Position numbers and translations under genes: made by a program
Assembly (NCBI GenBank): GCA_028696915.1
Contig: JAQVGB010000010.1
Location: forward strand, 1 to 19,768
DNA from: Candidatus Dojkabacteria bacterium
Lineage (GTDB): Bacteria; Patescibacteriota; Dojkabacteria; SC72; JAFGCJ01
Reading direction: 5' to 3'
DNA: 19,768 nt
Notes under the pieces: model-generated
Seen by the model: only the letters and a program-made list of their open reading frames with translations
Databases searched by the model: none
Told to the model about the DNA's origin: nothing
Shown: positions 1-7,132 of the stretch, one piece after another
Layout: each line of letters starts with the position of its first letter
Numbering within the stretch: position 1 is the stretch's first letter

Positions 1-51
1 TGGAAACTCATACTTGAAAGAGTTCCCCCTGGTGAAGATGTGATTATCTAG
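1..51 (+). CDS. possible 3' end of a gene entering from the left edge
   Basis: The first 16 codons of frame 1 are open and end in TAG at 49-51. The encoded tail is mixed hydrophobic and charged (ends ...PPGEDVII), which is compatible with a protein C-terminus. Sixteen open codons are expected often by chance, so this is only a possibility. No product can be named. The 213 bp that follow, up to the first Gre gene, show no other open frame of note. Confidence 0.25.
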   Translation, partial: WKLILERVPPGEDVII

Positions 52-206
52 CAATCTATTCTCACAAGAACCAGACTTTCGGATTCACATACTGTCAGGG
101 TCGTATCCGCAGACACAAAGAATCGATAATTTTCCCCATTCTTTTGGTATTTTTACGTCATGTGCCCCTTCGTAAATCGTCAGATTGCACTCCATTTTCC
201 ATCAAG

Positions 207-220
207 CAAATCATTTGATT
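207..220. repeat. overlapping short palindromes upstream of the first Gre gene
   Basis: Two interlocking palindromes are visible: CAAAT-C-ATTTG at 207-217 and AATCA-TT-TGATT at 209-220. They lie about 45 bp upstream of the Gre start codon in AT-rich DNA, where an operator could sit. AT-rich palindromes of this size arise easily by chance. Confidence 0.25.
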
Positions 221-264
221 CAGCAGTAATATGGGGCTAACGATAAGTTAACACATCTCAATCA

Positions 265-723
265 ATGAAACATTCAAGAAAGGAACTGACCAAGACCGGT
301 GTCGAACAACTACAACTGCGCATTTCTGCTCTCGGACGACGGTTGAAGGAAATCATGGATCAAATGAATGACATAGGTCTTTCCGAAGACACATCGGAAA
401 ACATGGAATATGACCAGCTGAGATGGGAAAAACTTGGACTGCAAGCAGAAATTGACCAATTGACAGAGCTTCTCCAGAATGCTGACATCATAAAGGAGGG
501 ATCGTTCACCTCCGCCCAGCCCGGAAGCCGGCTCCGTCTTGAAAACCACCGGATCTGCCTCATGTTCCAGCTCGTCAGCTCGCCCGAGGCAAACCCGCGC
601 ATCGGAAAAATATCGAGCGAGTCTCCGATCGGAAGCTCCATTCTCGGCAAAAGGGTAGGGGACTGCGTCGTTGTGCCCACGCCGCTTGGAAAAATCGACT
701 TCCAGATAAAATCGATCGGATGA
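265..723 (+). CDS. GreA/GreB-family transcript cleavage factor, copy 1
   Basis: The protein has 152 aa, close to the usual 155-160 for GreA. Gre factors enter the RNA polymerase secondary channel and stimulate cleavage of backtracked RNA. Residues 1-75 fit the N-terminal antiparallel coiled coil. Its tip loop reads EDTSENMEY, matching the GDLKENAEY loop of E. coli GreA, so both metal-binding acids (D41/E44 in E. coli) are present as D42 and E45. Residues 80-152 form the FKBP-like C-terminal domain with the family signature SPIGSSILGKRVGD and a PLGK...I.SI ending. The start is the only suitable ATG; no Shine-Dalgarno sequence precedes it. A 31-codon membrane-peptide ORF follows 70 bp downstream. 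A paralogue at 4481-4936 shares features beyond the generic family, including RLENH.IC and PEANP. The family is clear, but whether it acts as a housekeeping GreA is not, because it sits in an unusual context with a second copy. Confidence 0.9.
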   Translation: MKHSRKELTKTGVEQLQLRISALGRRLKEIMDQMNDIGLSEDTSENMEYDQLRWEKLGLQAEIDQLTELLQNADIIKEGSFTSAQPGSRLRLENHRICLMFQLVSSPEANPRIGKISSESPIGSSILGKRVGDCVVVPTPLGKIDFQIKSIG

Positions 724-792
724 TCGCACCGGTCAGTCCTAGATAATTAATTGAAGGTTCGTTTTGCTATATAACTTAATACACCAAATCGG

Positions 793-927
793 GATGTCTG
801 ACAGCAAGCTCGTCCTGAGCATCCTCGATAAAATTCCGCTGATCGTCACCACCGCGATCATCCTGATAGCGCTCGTCACGGCCCGCTAACAGCAACCCAT
901 AGCACCTCTCCACTGTGGTCAGACATC
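793..927. repeat. 10-bp perfect inverted repeat bracketing the first microprotein ORF
   Basis: GATGTCTGAC at 793-802 is the exact reverse complement of GTCAGACATC at 918-927. The left arm contains the ATG of the 31-codon ORF (794). The right arm lies 29 bp past its stop and about 65 bp before the next gene. Pairing in RNA would hide the microprotein start codon. Alternatively the arms are two copies of a protein-binding half site. A chance origin remains possible. Confidence 0.4.
794..889 (+). CDS. 31-aa single-pass membrane microprotein, copy 1
   Basis: ATG at 794, TAA at 887-889. The product starts MSDSKLV, has a short polar N-terminal segment (1-13), P15-L16, then an uninterrupted hydrophobic stretch (about 16-30) and a terminal Arg31. 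That layout predicts one membrane helix. The main evidence that it is real is a homologue in the same position after the second Gre gene (4988-5086). An ungapped alignment gives identities at M1, K5, L6, V7, P15, L16, I23, A26 and R31, with mostly conservative changes elsewhere. Only GGG precedes the ATG as a weak ribosome binding site. It lies 70 bp after the Gre stop. The function is unknown; a membrane anchor, a regulator of its Gre partner or a toxin-like peptide are all possible guesses. Confidence 0.65.
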   Translation: MSDSKLVLSILDKIPLIVTTAIILIALVTAR

Positions 928-992
928 TTCTAATTCTCCCTGATTAGCGATACAATAGCCTCAACCACGGTAATCTCAAGCGTACGTGAATA

Positions 993-2234
993 ATGGCAGT
1001 ACTGGTGCAAAAGGCAGAGTGGCTCGAGCAACTGCAAAAAGACCTTCCTGATCTCGTTGCCCGCGGAGACCACTTCAATGTATGGGGCCTGCCGTTTATC
1101 GGGATCACCAAGTTCCTTTTCCGTCTCAGCCCGGAAGATAAAAATAGTGCTGTCGTCAACATCGACACGCGTAATCTCGCCGAGGATACAAGCGAGAGCT
1201 TTTTCCAGCTTCTCAACGCGGCACTGATGGAGAGCCTCTCAAAAGCAGACCTCTCAAACGACCCCGGTTCGACCGTGCTTGATACAAACCGTCTTATTGG
1301 GAAAATTACCGAGAAGAGAACCCTCTGCATCATAGTCGACACACTCGACGACCTACACTTCCTCGATGAAAACATTCTCGCAACCTTCAAAGGAATGTTC
1401 GGGCGGTTTGAGAACAAGCTCGTATTTGGTTTTGTGTCTTCACATCCGCTTGCGGAGGACCCTCATTTCGGCGAATTTCCCGAGTTCATTGACTTCGCGA
1501 CACACCGGGAATATATCGTGCCGCCGATTCCCAAACAGAGAACCCCAGAATTGATCTCTGCAATAAAATCCTATACCCGGTTTCCTATTAGTTCCACTCT
1601 CGGCAAAAAGATTTTCGATCTATCCGGTGGAATTCTTGGTATCATTACTTCGATCACCCGCTCCGTAGAAGCACGGAAACTGACGACCATCACCAGACAA
1701 CTTGCGGTAGAGGACGAGCCGACACTTAACCGAGTCAAAATTATCCTCTCATCATTCACAAACGAAGAAATCAACCAGCTTTCCAGTATCGCCGACGGCG
1801 CTGATCCGACAGCACTCACCCTTTCCCGCTATATCCGTGAATCGGGCATCCTCGACCGGAAGAAAATCCAGAGCTCTCTGATCGAGCACTATTTGAAGAG
1901 CATACAGCCAATTATTGAAAACTCTCACTCCAAGGATACACTCGAGATTAATTTCGAAACCGGCGAGGTGATCATCGAAGGAAAACCCTTGGCCGATCTA
2001 CTGACAGAAACAGAAATGGGGATCATGAAGTGCCTGATTTCCCGTAAAGGCCGGCTCACAACCAGAGAAGACCTAGCACGTGAGATTTGGGGCAAAAACT
2101 ACAGCGAGAAGTACTCCGACTGGGCGCTGGACAAGCTCATTTCACGTATCAGAAGCAAAATTGGCGACACCCGCCGGCCACACCGCTATATTGTCACGGT
2201 CAAGGGGAGGGGATTCCTCTGCAGAGCCGCGTAA
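993..2234 (+). CDS. OmpR/PhoB-type winged-helix protein with STAND-like N-terminal domain and degenerate P-loop
   Basis: 413 aa. Residues about 336-411 form a Trans_reg_C winged helix: LTETEMGIMKCL, then a recognition-helix region (LAREIWG...LDKLISRIRSKIGD) and the wing RYIVTVKGRGF. This fold usually sits behind a response-regulator receiver domain, but no receiver domain is visible. Residues 1-310 resemble an AAA/STAND-type NTPase. GLPFIGIT at 32-39 sits where a GxxxxGK(T/S) Walker A is expected, but the lysine is replaced by I38. LCIIVDTLDD at 111-120 looks like a Walker B strand. Helical sequence follows. The inferred role is a DNA-binding transcription regulator whose sensor domain may bind a nucleotide weakly or not at all. 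A TACAAT hexamer at 951-956 could be its -10. No Shine-Dalgarno sequence is seen. It lies between the two Gre/microprotein units. Confidence 0.75.
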   Translation: MAVLVQKAEWLEQLQKDLPDLVARGDHFNVWGLPFIGITKFLFRLSPEDKNSAVVNIDTRNLAEDTSESFFQLLNAALMESLSKADLSNDPGSTVLDTNRLIGKITEKRTLCIIVDTLDDLHFLDENILATFKGMFGRFENKLVFGFVSSHPLAEDPHFGEFPEFIDFATHREYIVPPIPKQRTPELISAIKSYTRFPISSTLGKKIFDLSGGILGIITSITRSVEARKLTTITRQLAVEDEPTLNRVKIILSSFTNEEINQLSSIADGADPTALTLSRYIRESGILDRKKIQSSLIEHYLKSIQPIIENSHSKDTLEINFETGEVIIEGKPLADLLTETEMGIMKCLISRKGRLTTREDLAREIWGKNYSEKYSDWALDKLISRIRSKIGDTRRPHRYIVTVKGRGFLCRAA

Positions 2235-2363
2235 ATACGGTCTGTAACAAGAAAATTTTTCAGACTGCCCCCATCAGTACGCAAAACGACCTTAGTTAGG
2301 AAGAGGTTGAGGAGTCGGACACCCGTTATCTGTTTTATCCAAAAGTGATCCAAATACCAATAC

Positions 2364-4310
2364 ATGGGAGAAAATGATTCACCACAAGGACACGATCCGC
2401 TCTACGCCGGGGTAACGTACGACCCTTCTCGAGCGGAAATAGAAATTCTCTGGGAGATGTTTCTTGATAGGCTACGGAGAGGAAATCCCGAACTTCCCAC
2501 ATCAAACAGATTTCCTGCCGCAGATGAACTGCTTGCGCGAATTGAACACTACCCGTCCGAGTGGTCCACATACCCCGAACTTACCATCAGTCCTCCGTAT
2601 CATGTTGTTGAGACACCGCATGGATACGTTGTCCATGAAACGGGCCTGTGGTCAATTCATGCTACCCCCGGCACACCACGCACCCAGTTACGAGGCGCAC
2701 CACCGCCGGAATTGGGTTTGCATGCATACTGGACCGCAACCGATCCGCCACTAAAAGATGGTGACGACCCGAGACATCAAGCTACGTGGAGACCGCGAAT
2801 GGCCGCTAATCTCGGAGGCACCCTTCACACGCCACGCGTTCATTTTCCGTCAGGATCTCGTGAGAACAGAAAACAACTGCTCATCACCTCCGATGGCCTT
2901 AACTATTCAGCTACATTTTTAACCGAACAAGAGGTCATAAGAACAAAAGAAGGCTATATGGAGATGCTCCTTGAACATATCTCGCTTTTGTCCGGGGGCA
3001 TCTCTGGCCGCTCACCTCAAAGCATTCAGGAACACCTCTCGACACGGGACCAAGCAGATAATTCATTCGAAACAAACGCGGAACTGGTTCACCAGCTACT
3101 ACTGTACTCGAACCAGATAATTGAACAGGCGGAAAGACGGCATGGCAAGATTGTTATTCGTCCGGAAACGGACCTCACCGTAACATTCATGGGCCTCGCC
3201 GGATCAGGAAAAACGATGTTGTCTCTCACGTTATTTCACATGCTCACAACACTGTTCCAGACGGAAAATATTGGAACACCACCACCGCACCTCACACTTC
3301 GCCATACCGAAATCCATTCCCCATCCTCGGTTATCGACTACTCACTACTCAAAATGGGTGCTGAGCTTGATGAAAGAGAATACTGGCAAATCCGACGAAA
3401 AATGCGTCAGAGGAGAGTTCCTCTCGAGCTCTATCCATCTCCAATCGCAGTTTCCCTTGTTCGCACCTTCAATAGGGGGCTCTTCCATCCGCAATCTGGA
3501 CAGGATTTTCTTCAATGGATCGTCGGTAGAAACACTCCACCGAAGGTCGCCCTCGTTGACTCACTCGGTTTTTATCCGGTTAAAGTCGAAGACCCGGTCC
3601 AAATGGTCCCGATGGGAATGACCGCCGCCGAGTTAATCCAGCTCTCTACTTTCACTGACGGAGGACCGATTATTTACCTGTACCCACCGAATGTTTCGCA
3701 CATGGATCTGTACACGCCGTTTGATCCCTACCACGCGGCAAGGCATAAACAACGCGGACGACGCAACGAAGTCCTCGCAGATATGTCATTCGTCGTTGAT
3801 GCTCGACAAATCGTGCCTTGGCCACACCCGTTCTGGGATAATGATCTATTCATACCGCCGGCACATATCAAAACACTCATTCAGGAAGATCTCAAACAGT
3901 TACCAGATGCTCGTGATGCCGCGTACAACATGCTTGCGATTATACGGTACGGATACCTGAATAAAATTGCAGCAATGGGAGAAGTAGTCAACACCATTGC
4001 ACAAGACCTCATGAAGGAGAATCACTACACACAGGAAGATCTCGCGCAATTTGGTGTTCCTGAGAATCTCAAGAGAGAACTTGCCCGACTCATTGCCAAT
4101 CTCCGTGAAACGTTCGGCGCATCAGCGGAAATAGACCCAGATATGACCAAATCTCCCATTGCTCTCGTCCCGTCTCCTCACCTGCTTCATCCTATCGACG
4201 CTCTTATGAGCAGAATCCTTCTCACGCGCCCAACATCAAGACATTTCGAGGGCCTTCAAAAACCGAGAAAACCATCCATCTTCGGCGGAAACTACACACT
4301 CGGACCCTAG
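2364..4310 (+). CDS. orphan large P-loop NTPase, function unknown
   Basis: 648 aa, not recognised as a named family. Residues 1-270 lack obvious motifs; 65-165 are rich in Pro, His, Gly and aromatic residues and look beta-rich. A clean Walker A, GLAGSGKT, lies at 277-284 after a beta-strand (LTVTFM). A likely Walker B strand, KVALVDSLGF, is at 394-403; its DSLG also fits a DxxG (G3) motif, so a GTPase- or kinase-like P-loop protein is possible. No clear NKxD motif is seen. The region 500-600 is helical. No signal peptide or membrane segment is evident. The start follows AATAC with no Shine-Dalgarno sequence. It lies 129 bp after the winged-helix gene in the same direction, so co-transcription is possible. 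The 129-bp gap contains only a weak hairpin (arms 2238-2244 and 2261-2267, one G-U pair). Confidence 0.7.
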   Translation: MGENDSPQGHDPLYAGVTYDPSRAEIEILWEMFLDRLRRGNPELPTSNRFPAADELLARIEHYPSEWSTYPELTISPPYHVVETPHGYVVHETGLWSIHATPGTPRTQLRGAPPPELGLHAYWTATDPPLKDGDDPRHQATWRPRMAANLGGTLHTPRVHFPSGSRENRKQLLITSDGLNYSATFLTEQEVIRTKEGYMEMLLEHISLLSGGISGRSPQSIQEHLSTRDQADNSFETNAELVHQLLLYSNQIIEQAERRHGKIVIRPETDLTVTFMGLAGSGKTMLSLTLFHMLTTLFQTENIGTPPPHLTLRHTEIHSPSSVIDYSLLKMGAELDEREYWQIRRKMRQRRVPLELYPSPIAVSLVRTFNRGLFHPQSGQDFLQWIVGRNTPPKVALVDSLGFYPVKVEDPVQMVPMGMTAAELIQLSTFTDGGPIIYLYPPNVSHMDLYTPFDPYHAARHKQRGRRNEVLADMSFVVDARQIVPWPHPFWDNDLFIPPAHIKTLIQEDLKQLPDARDAAYNMLAIIRYGYLNKIAAMGEVVNTIAQDLMKENHYTQEDLAQFGVPENLKRELARLIANLRETFGASAEIDPDMTKSPIALVPSPHLLHPIDALMSRILLTRPTSRHFEGLQKPRKPSIFGGNYTLGP

Positions 4311-4480
4311 TCAGGAACCCCTCAGGAACACCGGTCGAACAAAACCCCTCTCAATACGACACTAATTGTCCCCCCATCTCAGAGATCCGTCAGGAATCCC
4401 TCAATAACTCCTCAAGCTGTCATCCCGCCTTGAATCTATCATCATCAATAGAACACTAACTTTTTTTAACTTCATTCACC

Positions 4481-4936
4481 ATGACTTCATACACACTCAC
4501 CCGTGAAGGTTTCCAGGAACTAGGAGAAGAGCTGAAATGCCTTGAAGAAAATCTCGAACGAGTTGACGAGCAAATGATCGTCATCTCGCTCTCCGAAAGC
4601 ATCACCGAGAATAGGGAATTCCAGGAACTGCGTGAAGAGCGACTGTTCCTGCTCTCACAGATTGAGGAAATAACAAACATCCTCGAAAACGCAACGGTCG
4701 TCTCAAACTCGGAACCGACCTCGCACGTCGAGCCCGGACGCAAAATCCGTCTTGAAAATCATAAAATATGCCACGAATTACAGCTTGTTGACGATCCAGA
4801 GGCAAACCCGCTCAAAGGAAAAGTTTCCGCGGCATCACCGCTTGGATCATCGCTTATCGGAAAAAGACTAGGGGAAGAGATCAGCGTCGAAAGTCCACTA
4901 GGCATAACTAAATTCGTCATCGTCAGCATCAACTGA
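4481..4936 (+). CDS. GreA/GreB-family factor, copy 2, tip-loop aspartate replaced
   Basis: 151 aa, with an N-terminal coiled coil (1-75) and an FKBP-like domain (80-151) ending SPLGSSLIGKRLGEE...SPLGITKFVIVSI. It is clearly paralogous to the 265-723 product: the pair share LENH.IC, the QLV..PEANP segment, GSS..GKR.G and PLG. The tip loop reads ESITENREF. Aligned with the GDLKENAEY loop of E. coli GreA, the catalytic glutamate is kept (E43) but the aspartate position is Ser40. In known Gre factors both acids hold the Mg2+ used for RNA cleavage, so this copy is predicted to be cleavage-impaired and may instead compete for or modulate the secondary channel, as Thermus Gfh1 or DksA do by other means. 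The start is the ATG at 4481; upstream TAACTT is 8 bp away and there is no Shine-Dalgarno sequence. A 32-codon membrane-peptide ORF follows after 51 bp. Confidence 0.88.
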   Translation: MTSYTLTREGFQELGEELKCLEENLERVDEQMIVISLSESITENREFQELREERLFLLSQIEEITNILENATVVSNSEPTSHVEPGRKIRLENHKICHELQLVDDPEANPLKGKVSAASPLGSSLIGKRLGEEISVESPLGITKFVIVSIN

Positions 4937-4977
4937 CCACACATGAAATTCCGAGGACCCGAAGTGGTCACATGACC
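4934..4977. repeat. mutually exclusive short hairpins between Gre copy 2 and its microprotein
   Basis: TGACCAC at 4934-4940 (containing the Gre stop codon) can pair with GTGGTCA at 4964-4970. The latter can instead pair with TGACC at 4973-4977 (GGTCA-CA-TGACC). The second pairing has only a two-base loop, so as an RNA hairpin it would need to open; as DNA it is a 12-bp near-palindrome. It ends 10 bp before the microprotein ATG. A role in coupling or as an operator is speculative. Confidence 0.3.
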
Positions 4978-4987
4978 AGCCGCCAGC

Positions 4988-5086
4988 ATGGAAGAACACA
5001 AACTCGTGTCACGGCTCGCGGAAATAGTGCCGCTGGGCACTATTATCTCACTGATCGCGCTTGCGATCGCGAGCACAAGAATTTGA
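4988..5086 (+). CDS. 32-aa single-pass membrane microprotein, copy 2
   Basis: ATG at 4988, TGA at 5084-5086. The product starts MEEHKLV, with a polar segment to residue 12, V14-P15-L16, then a hydrophobic helix (about 16-29) and R31-I32 at the end. It matches the 31-aa product at 794-889 position by position with no gap, including the KLV block at 5-7, PL at 15-16, I23, A26 and R31. Both follow a Gre paralogue on the same strand at similar distance (51 and 70 bp). That conserved position and pattern supports both being translated. No convincing Shine-Dalgarno sequence precedes the ATG. The function is unknown. Confidence 0.65.
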   Translation: MEEHKLVSRLAEIVPLGTIISLIALAIASTRI

Positions 5087-5105
5087 CCCGACCACAACAG
5101 CCATT

Positions 5106-5148
5106 TTCGGCCGGCTTTCTGCCGCGTTCCTGACAGCTATTGGCCGAA
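5106..5148. terminator. weak stem-loop between convergent genes
   Basis: TTCGGCC at 5106-5112 is the reverse complement of GGCCGAA at 5142-5148, with a 29-base loop. It lies between the + strand microprotein stop (5086) and the end of the - strand recombinase (5179), where a bidirectional terminator would be expected. It lacks a T tract, so the terminator call is tentative. Confidence 0.3.
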
Positions 5149-5178
5149 CGTATCTCATCGCTGTAGATCTGCTTGATC

Positions 5179-6585
5179 TCAGAAATTCCCGTTGGTAGTA
5201 CCCACATCACCATCTTCTTGATCTGCTGATTTCTTTGATTGCGCTTGTTTCAGCGGATGCTTCTCCCGGTGCGTTTGTTCGGCAAACCGGTCTGAGGCAT
5301 GCACATAGCGCGTGGTCGTCTGCAGGCTCTCGTGGCCCAGAAGAACCTGTATCGCCGCAGGATTCGCGCCGTTTTCAGCAAGATAGGTTGCAAAACCGTG
5401 CCGTAGACTGTGCGCGGACGTCGGCACGACAATCCCAAGAATCCGCCGATACCTGGCGATCCGCTCTTGCAGATAATTCGGAGAAATCCTATCGCCACGA
5501 CGCCCGTCACGACCGCCGCGGTACGGAATAAATACGGCCTGAGTGCCCCCGGAAAATTTCGCGTTTGAGAGGGTAGGGGCCGCGATATTTTCGGACCACC
5601 CGGGCGATCCATCTCCGGAGGCAGTATCCGTGCCCGCAGAATCCCCTGCCCCCCCGCCGGTTTTCGAAACAGAGCCTTGTTTTTCCTTTCTTGACGGCAT
5701 TTCCCGCACTTTCAGGTACTCCAGGAGATAGTGTTTCGCACGCTCCGTCAAGTACACGAAACGCTCCTTTTTCCCTTTCCCCATAATAAAAATTTTACCT
5801 TCCCGGTTAATCTGGTCCATGTTCAAATTGAGAAGCTCCGAGATCCGCATGCCGGTGCTGAACAACAGCTCGAGCATCGCCCGGTTACGCGCCGCCACAC
5901 GGAAATCCTTTTCCACCGTGCTTGGAGACTCTATCAGCGAGATCAGTTCCTGAAGTTCGGCTACCTGCGAGGCCCTGCGCTCGCTTTTTATCAATTTGAC
6001 GGCGTCAGCCGGTACCGGTACCGGTAGATCATTCTCAACCCGCCAGCTCAGATACGATCTCAGCGCAGACAGCATCCGGTTCACGCTCCGGCTGTCGAGC
6101 CCGGTTCGCCGAGAAGACCTCGAACTGGAACCCGGAGACGACCTGCGGTCTCTGAGACGTTCGAGAACCTCCTGTGCCGTCAGCCCACGCCTCAATAGCT
6201 TTTGGATCCCGTCCGGGATATCCTTTGACACCTCGAAAGACGTTTCGTTCGTTTTAGACCCCTTAGAGCTCGTGGTGTCATTTTGTGCTTTACCGTCGAC
6301 ATTTGCTTGCTGTCGGCGTGTTTCAAACCGCCTCAGGACACCCTCAATGATCTCCACATCATGCCGGTGCACCTCCAGATGACCACTTCTCTGCAGATAC
6401 CCCTTGTACACTGTCACCGTCTTTTTTGAAACACGTTCAAACGGTACATCTTCCTGTTTCAAAAAGCGCGCAAACGTGCTGAGGTCCCGGCCATAGTTGC
6501 TAATCGTCCGCCTGCTGAAATTATTATTTTGCAGATCAAGCAGATATTCGTCCTGTTGTGGAATTGTATAGTATGACAAAAGCAT
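5179..6585 (-). CDS. XerC/XerD-type tyrosine recombinase with two low-complexity insertions
   Basis: 468 aa, against about 300 for XerC/D. The catalytic set is complete: R247 (STGMRISE), K273 (GKGKKER), H392 and R395 (HSLRHGFAT), H418 (LLGHES) and nucleophile Y427 (TTRYVH). It should cut and rejoin DNA through a 3'-phosphotyrosyl link. The SAM-like core-binding domain is split: helices at 10-90 and 165-200 are separated by a polar, Ser/Arg-rich insert (about 92-163). A second Gly/Ser-rich insert (about 297-345) lies between the lysine hairpin and the HxxR motif. The last 30 residues are charged. The start is an ATG with a strong GGAGGT Shine-Dalgarno sequence 7 bp upstream. It may be the cell's chromosome dimer resolvase or an integrase; no att or dif-like site was recognised and no mobile-element genes flank it. 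Confidence 0.9.
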   Translation of the reverse strand: MLLSYYTIPQQDEYLLDLQNNNFSRRTISNYGRDLSTFARFLKQEDVPFERVSKKTVTVYKGYLQRSGHLEVHRHDVEIIEGVLRRFETRRQQANVDGKAQNDTTSSKGSKTNETSFEVSKDIPDGIQKLLRRGLTAQEVLERLRDRRSSPGSSSRSSRRTGLDSRSVNRMLSALRSYLSWRVENDLPVPVPADAVKLIKSERRASQVAELQELISLIESPSTVEKDFRVAARNRAMLELLFSTGMRISELLNLNMDQINREGKIFIMGKGKKERFVYLTERAKHYLLEYLKVREMPSRKEKQGSVSKTGGGAGDSAGTDTASGDGSPGWSENIAAPTLSNAKFSGGTQAVFIPYRGGRDGRRGDRISPNYLQERIARYRRILGIVVPTSAHSLRHGFATYLAENGANPAAIQVLLGHESLQTTTRYVHASDRFAEQTHREKHPLKQAQSKKSADQEDGDVGTTNGNF

Positions 6586-6592
6586 TATTTGG

Positions 6593-6607
6593 ACCTCCCC
6601 TGCAGGG
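6593..6607 (-). promoter_or_regulatory. recombinase ribosome binding site and adjoining palindrome
   Basis: On the - strand GGAGGT (6593-6598) lies 7 bp before the recombinase ATG, one of the few strong Shine-Dalgarno sequences in the window. The adjoining CCCTGCAGGG (6598-6607) is a perfect 10-bp palindrome. In RNA it would need a small loop to fold; in DNA it could be a dimeric protein site. Confidence 0.5.
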
Positions 6608-6918
6608 ACCGGAATATACGGAGTGATAATATAAATAAATCCTTCTGCTGCGCCATTTTTGTCCCCTCACGGTTCACAATGCGCGATAGGGCACAAAGAA
6701 TGAAAAAAATGCCCGGATATTCACATAAACCTTGCTATTACAGTATAGATTCAACAGACAGCCGTTGCAAGAAAAAAATTAAGGCGGACATGAAGAATAC
6801 AGAGGAATATCCGTCAAAAAATTCCTTCCGATATTCATATAAAATAATCCTAACACACGATTATGAACTAAATCTGAATGCACCGCAGGCACTCCCCCTC
6901 CTTCCTCTTCTATAACAC

Positions 6919-6948
6919 AACTGAGTATAAGGGTGATTATACTCGGTT
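6919..6948 (-). promoter_or_regulatory. inverted repeat overlapping a TATAAT box
   Basis: AACTGAGTATA (6919-6929) and TATACTCGGTT (6938-6948) are inverted with one mismatch (a G-T pair), spaced by 8 bp. Read on -, a perfect TATAAT lies at 6936-6941 inside the repeat, with TTCTCA (4/6 to the -35 consensus) 17 bp upstream. A leftward promoter controlled by a repressor binding the repeat is plausible. It would transcribe toward the recombinase with a leader of over 300 bases. A T-rich tail typical of a terminator is absent. Confidence 0.4.
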
Positions 6949-7132
6949 ATGGGTGATATGAGAAGTGGTCCTTCCCCCTCAGGAGGGGTGCAGTGCTCAA
7001 ATAGCGCTACACAACAACACAATTCAAAGAAAATATGCTCTTGATGATTAATTTCGTTCCAATTATTCTTCCGTTTGCCCTCATATCGCTTCATCTAGAG
7101 CGACAGTCGGTATTTCCACCGCAACGATTGAC

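Noticed and set aside
4310..4405. Imperfect direct repeat (GTCAGGAACCCCTCAGG at 4310-4326 and a similar copy at 4389-4405)
   Set aside because: Only two short imperfect copies in C-rich DNA; no repeat-spacer regularity, so not a CRISPR array or a clear mobile-element end.
5087..5178. Replication terminus suggested by convergent genes next to a Xer recombinase
   Set aside because: The skew does not change sign across this point and no dif-like site was recognised.
6589..6915. 108-codon + strand open frame upstream of the recombinase
   Set aside because: Lys/Asn/Ser/Tyr-rich as expected from AT-rich DNA, no ribosome binding site, no recognisable domain, and it begins on top of the recombinase regulatory region.
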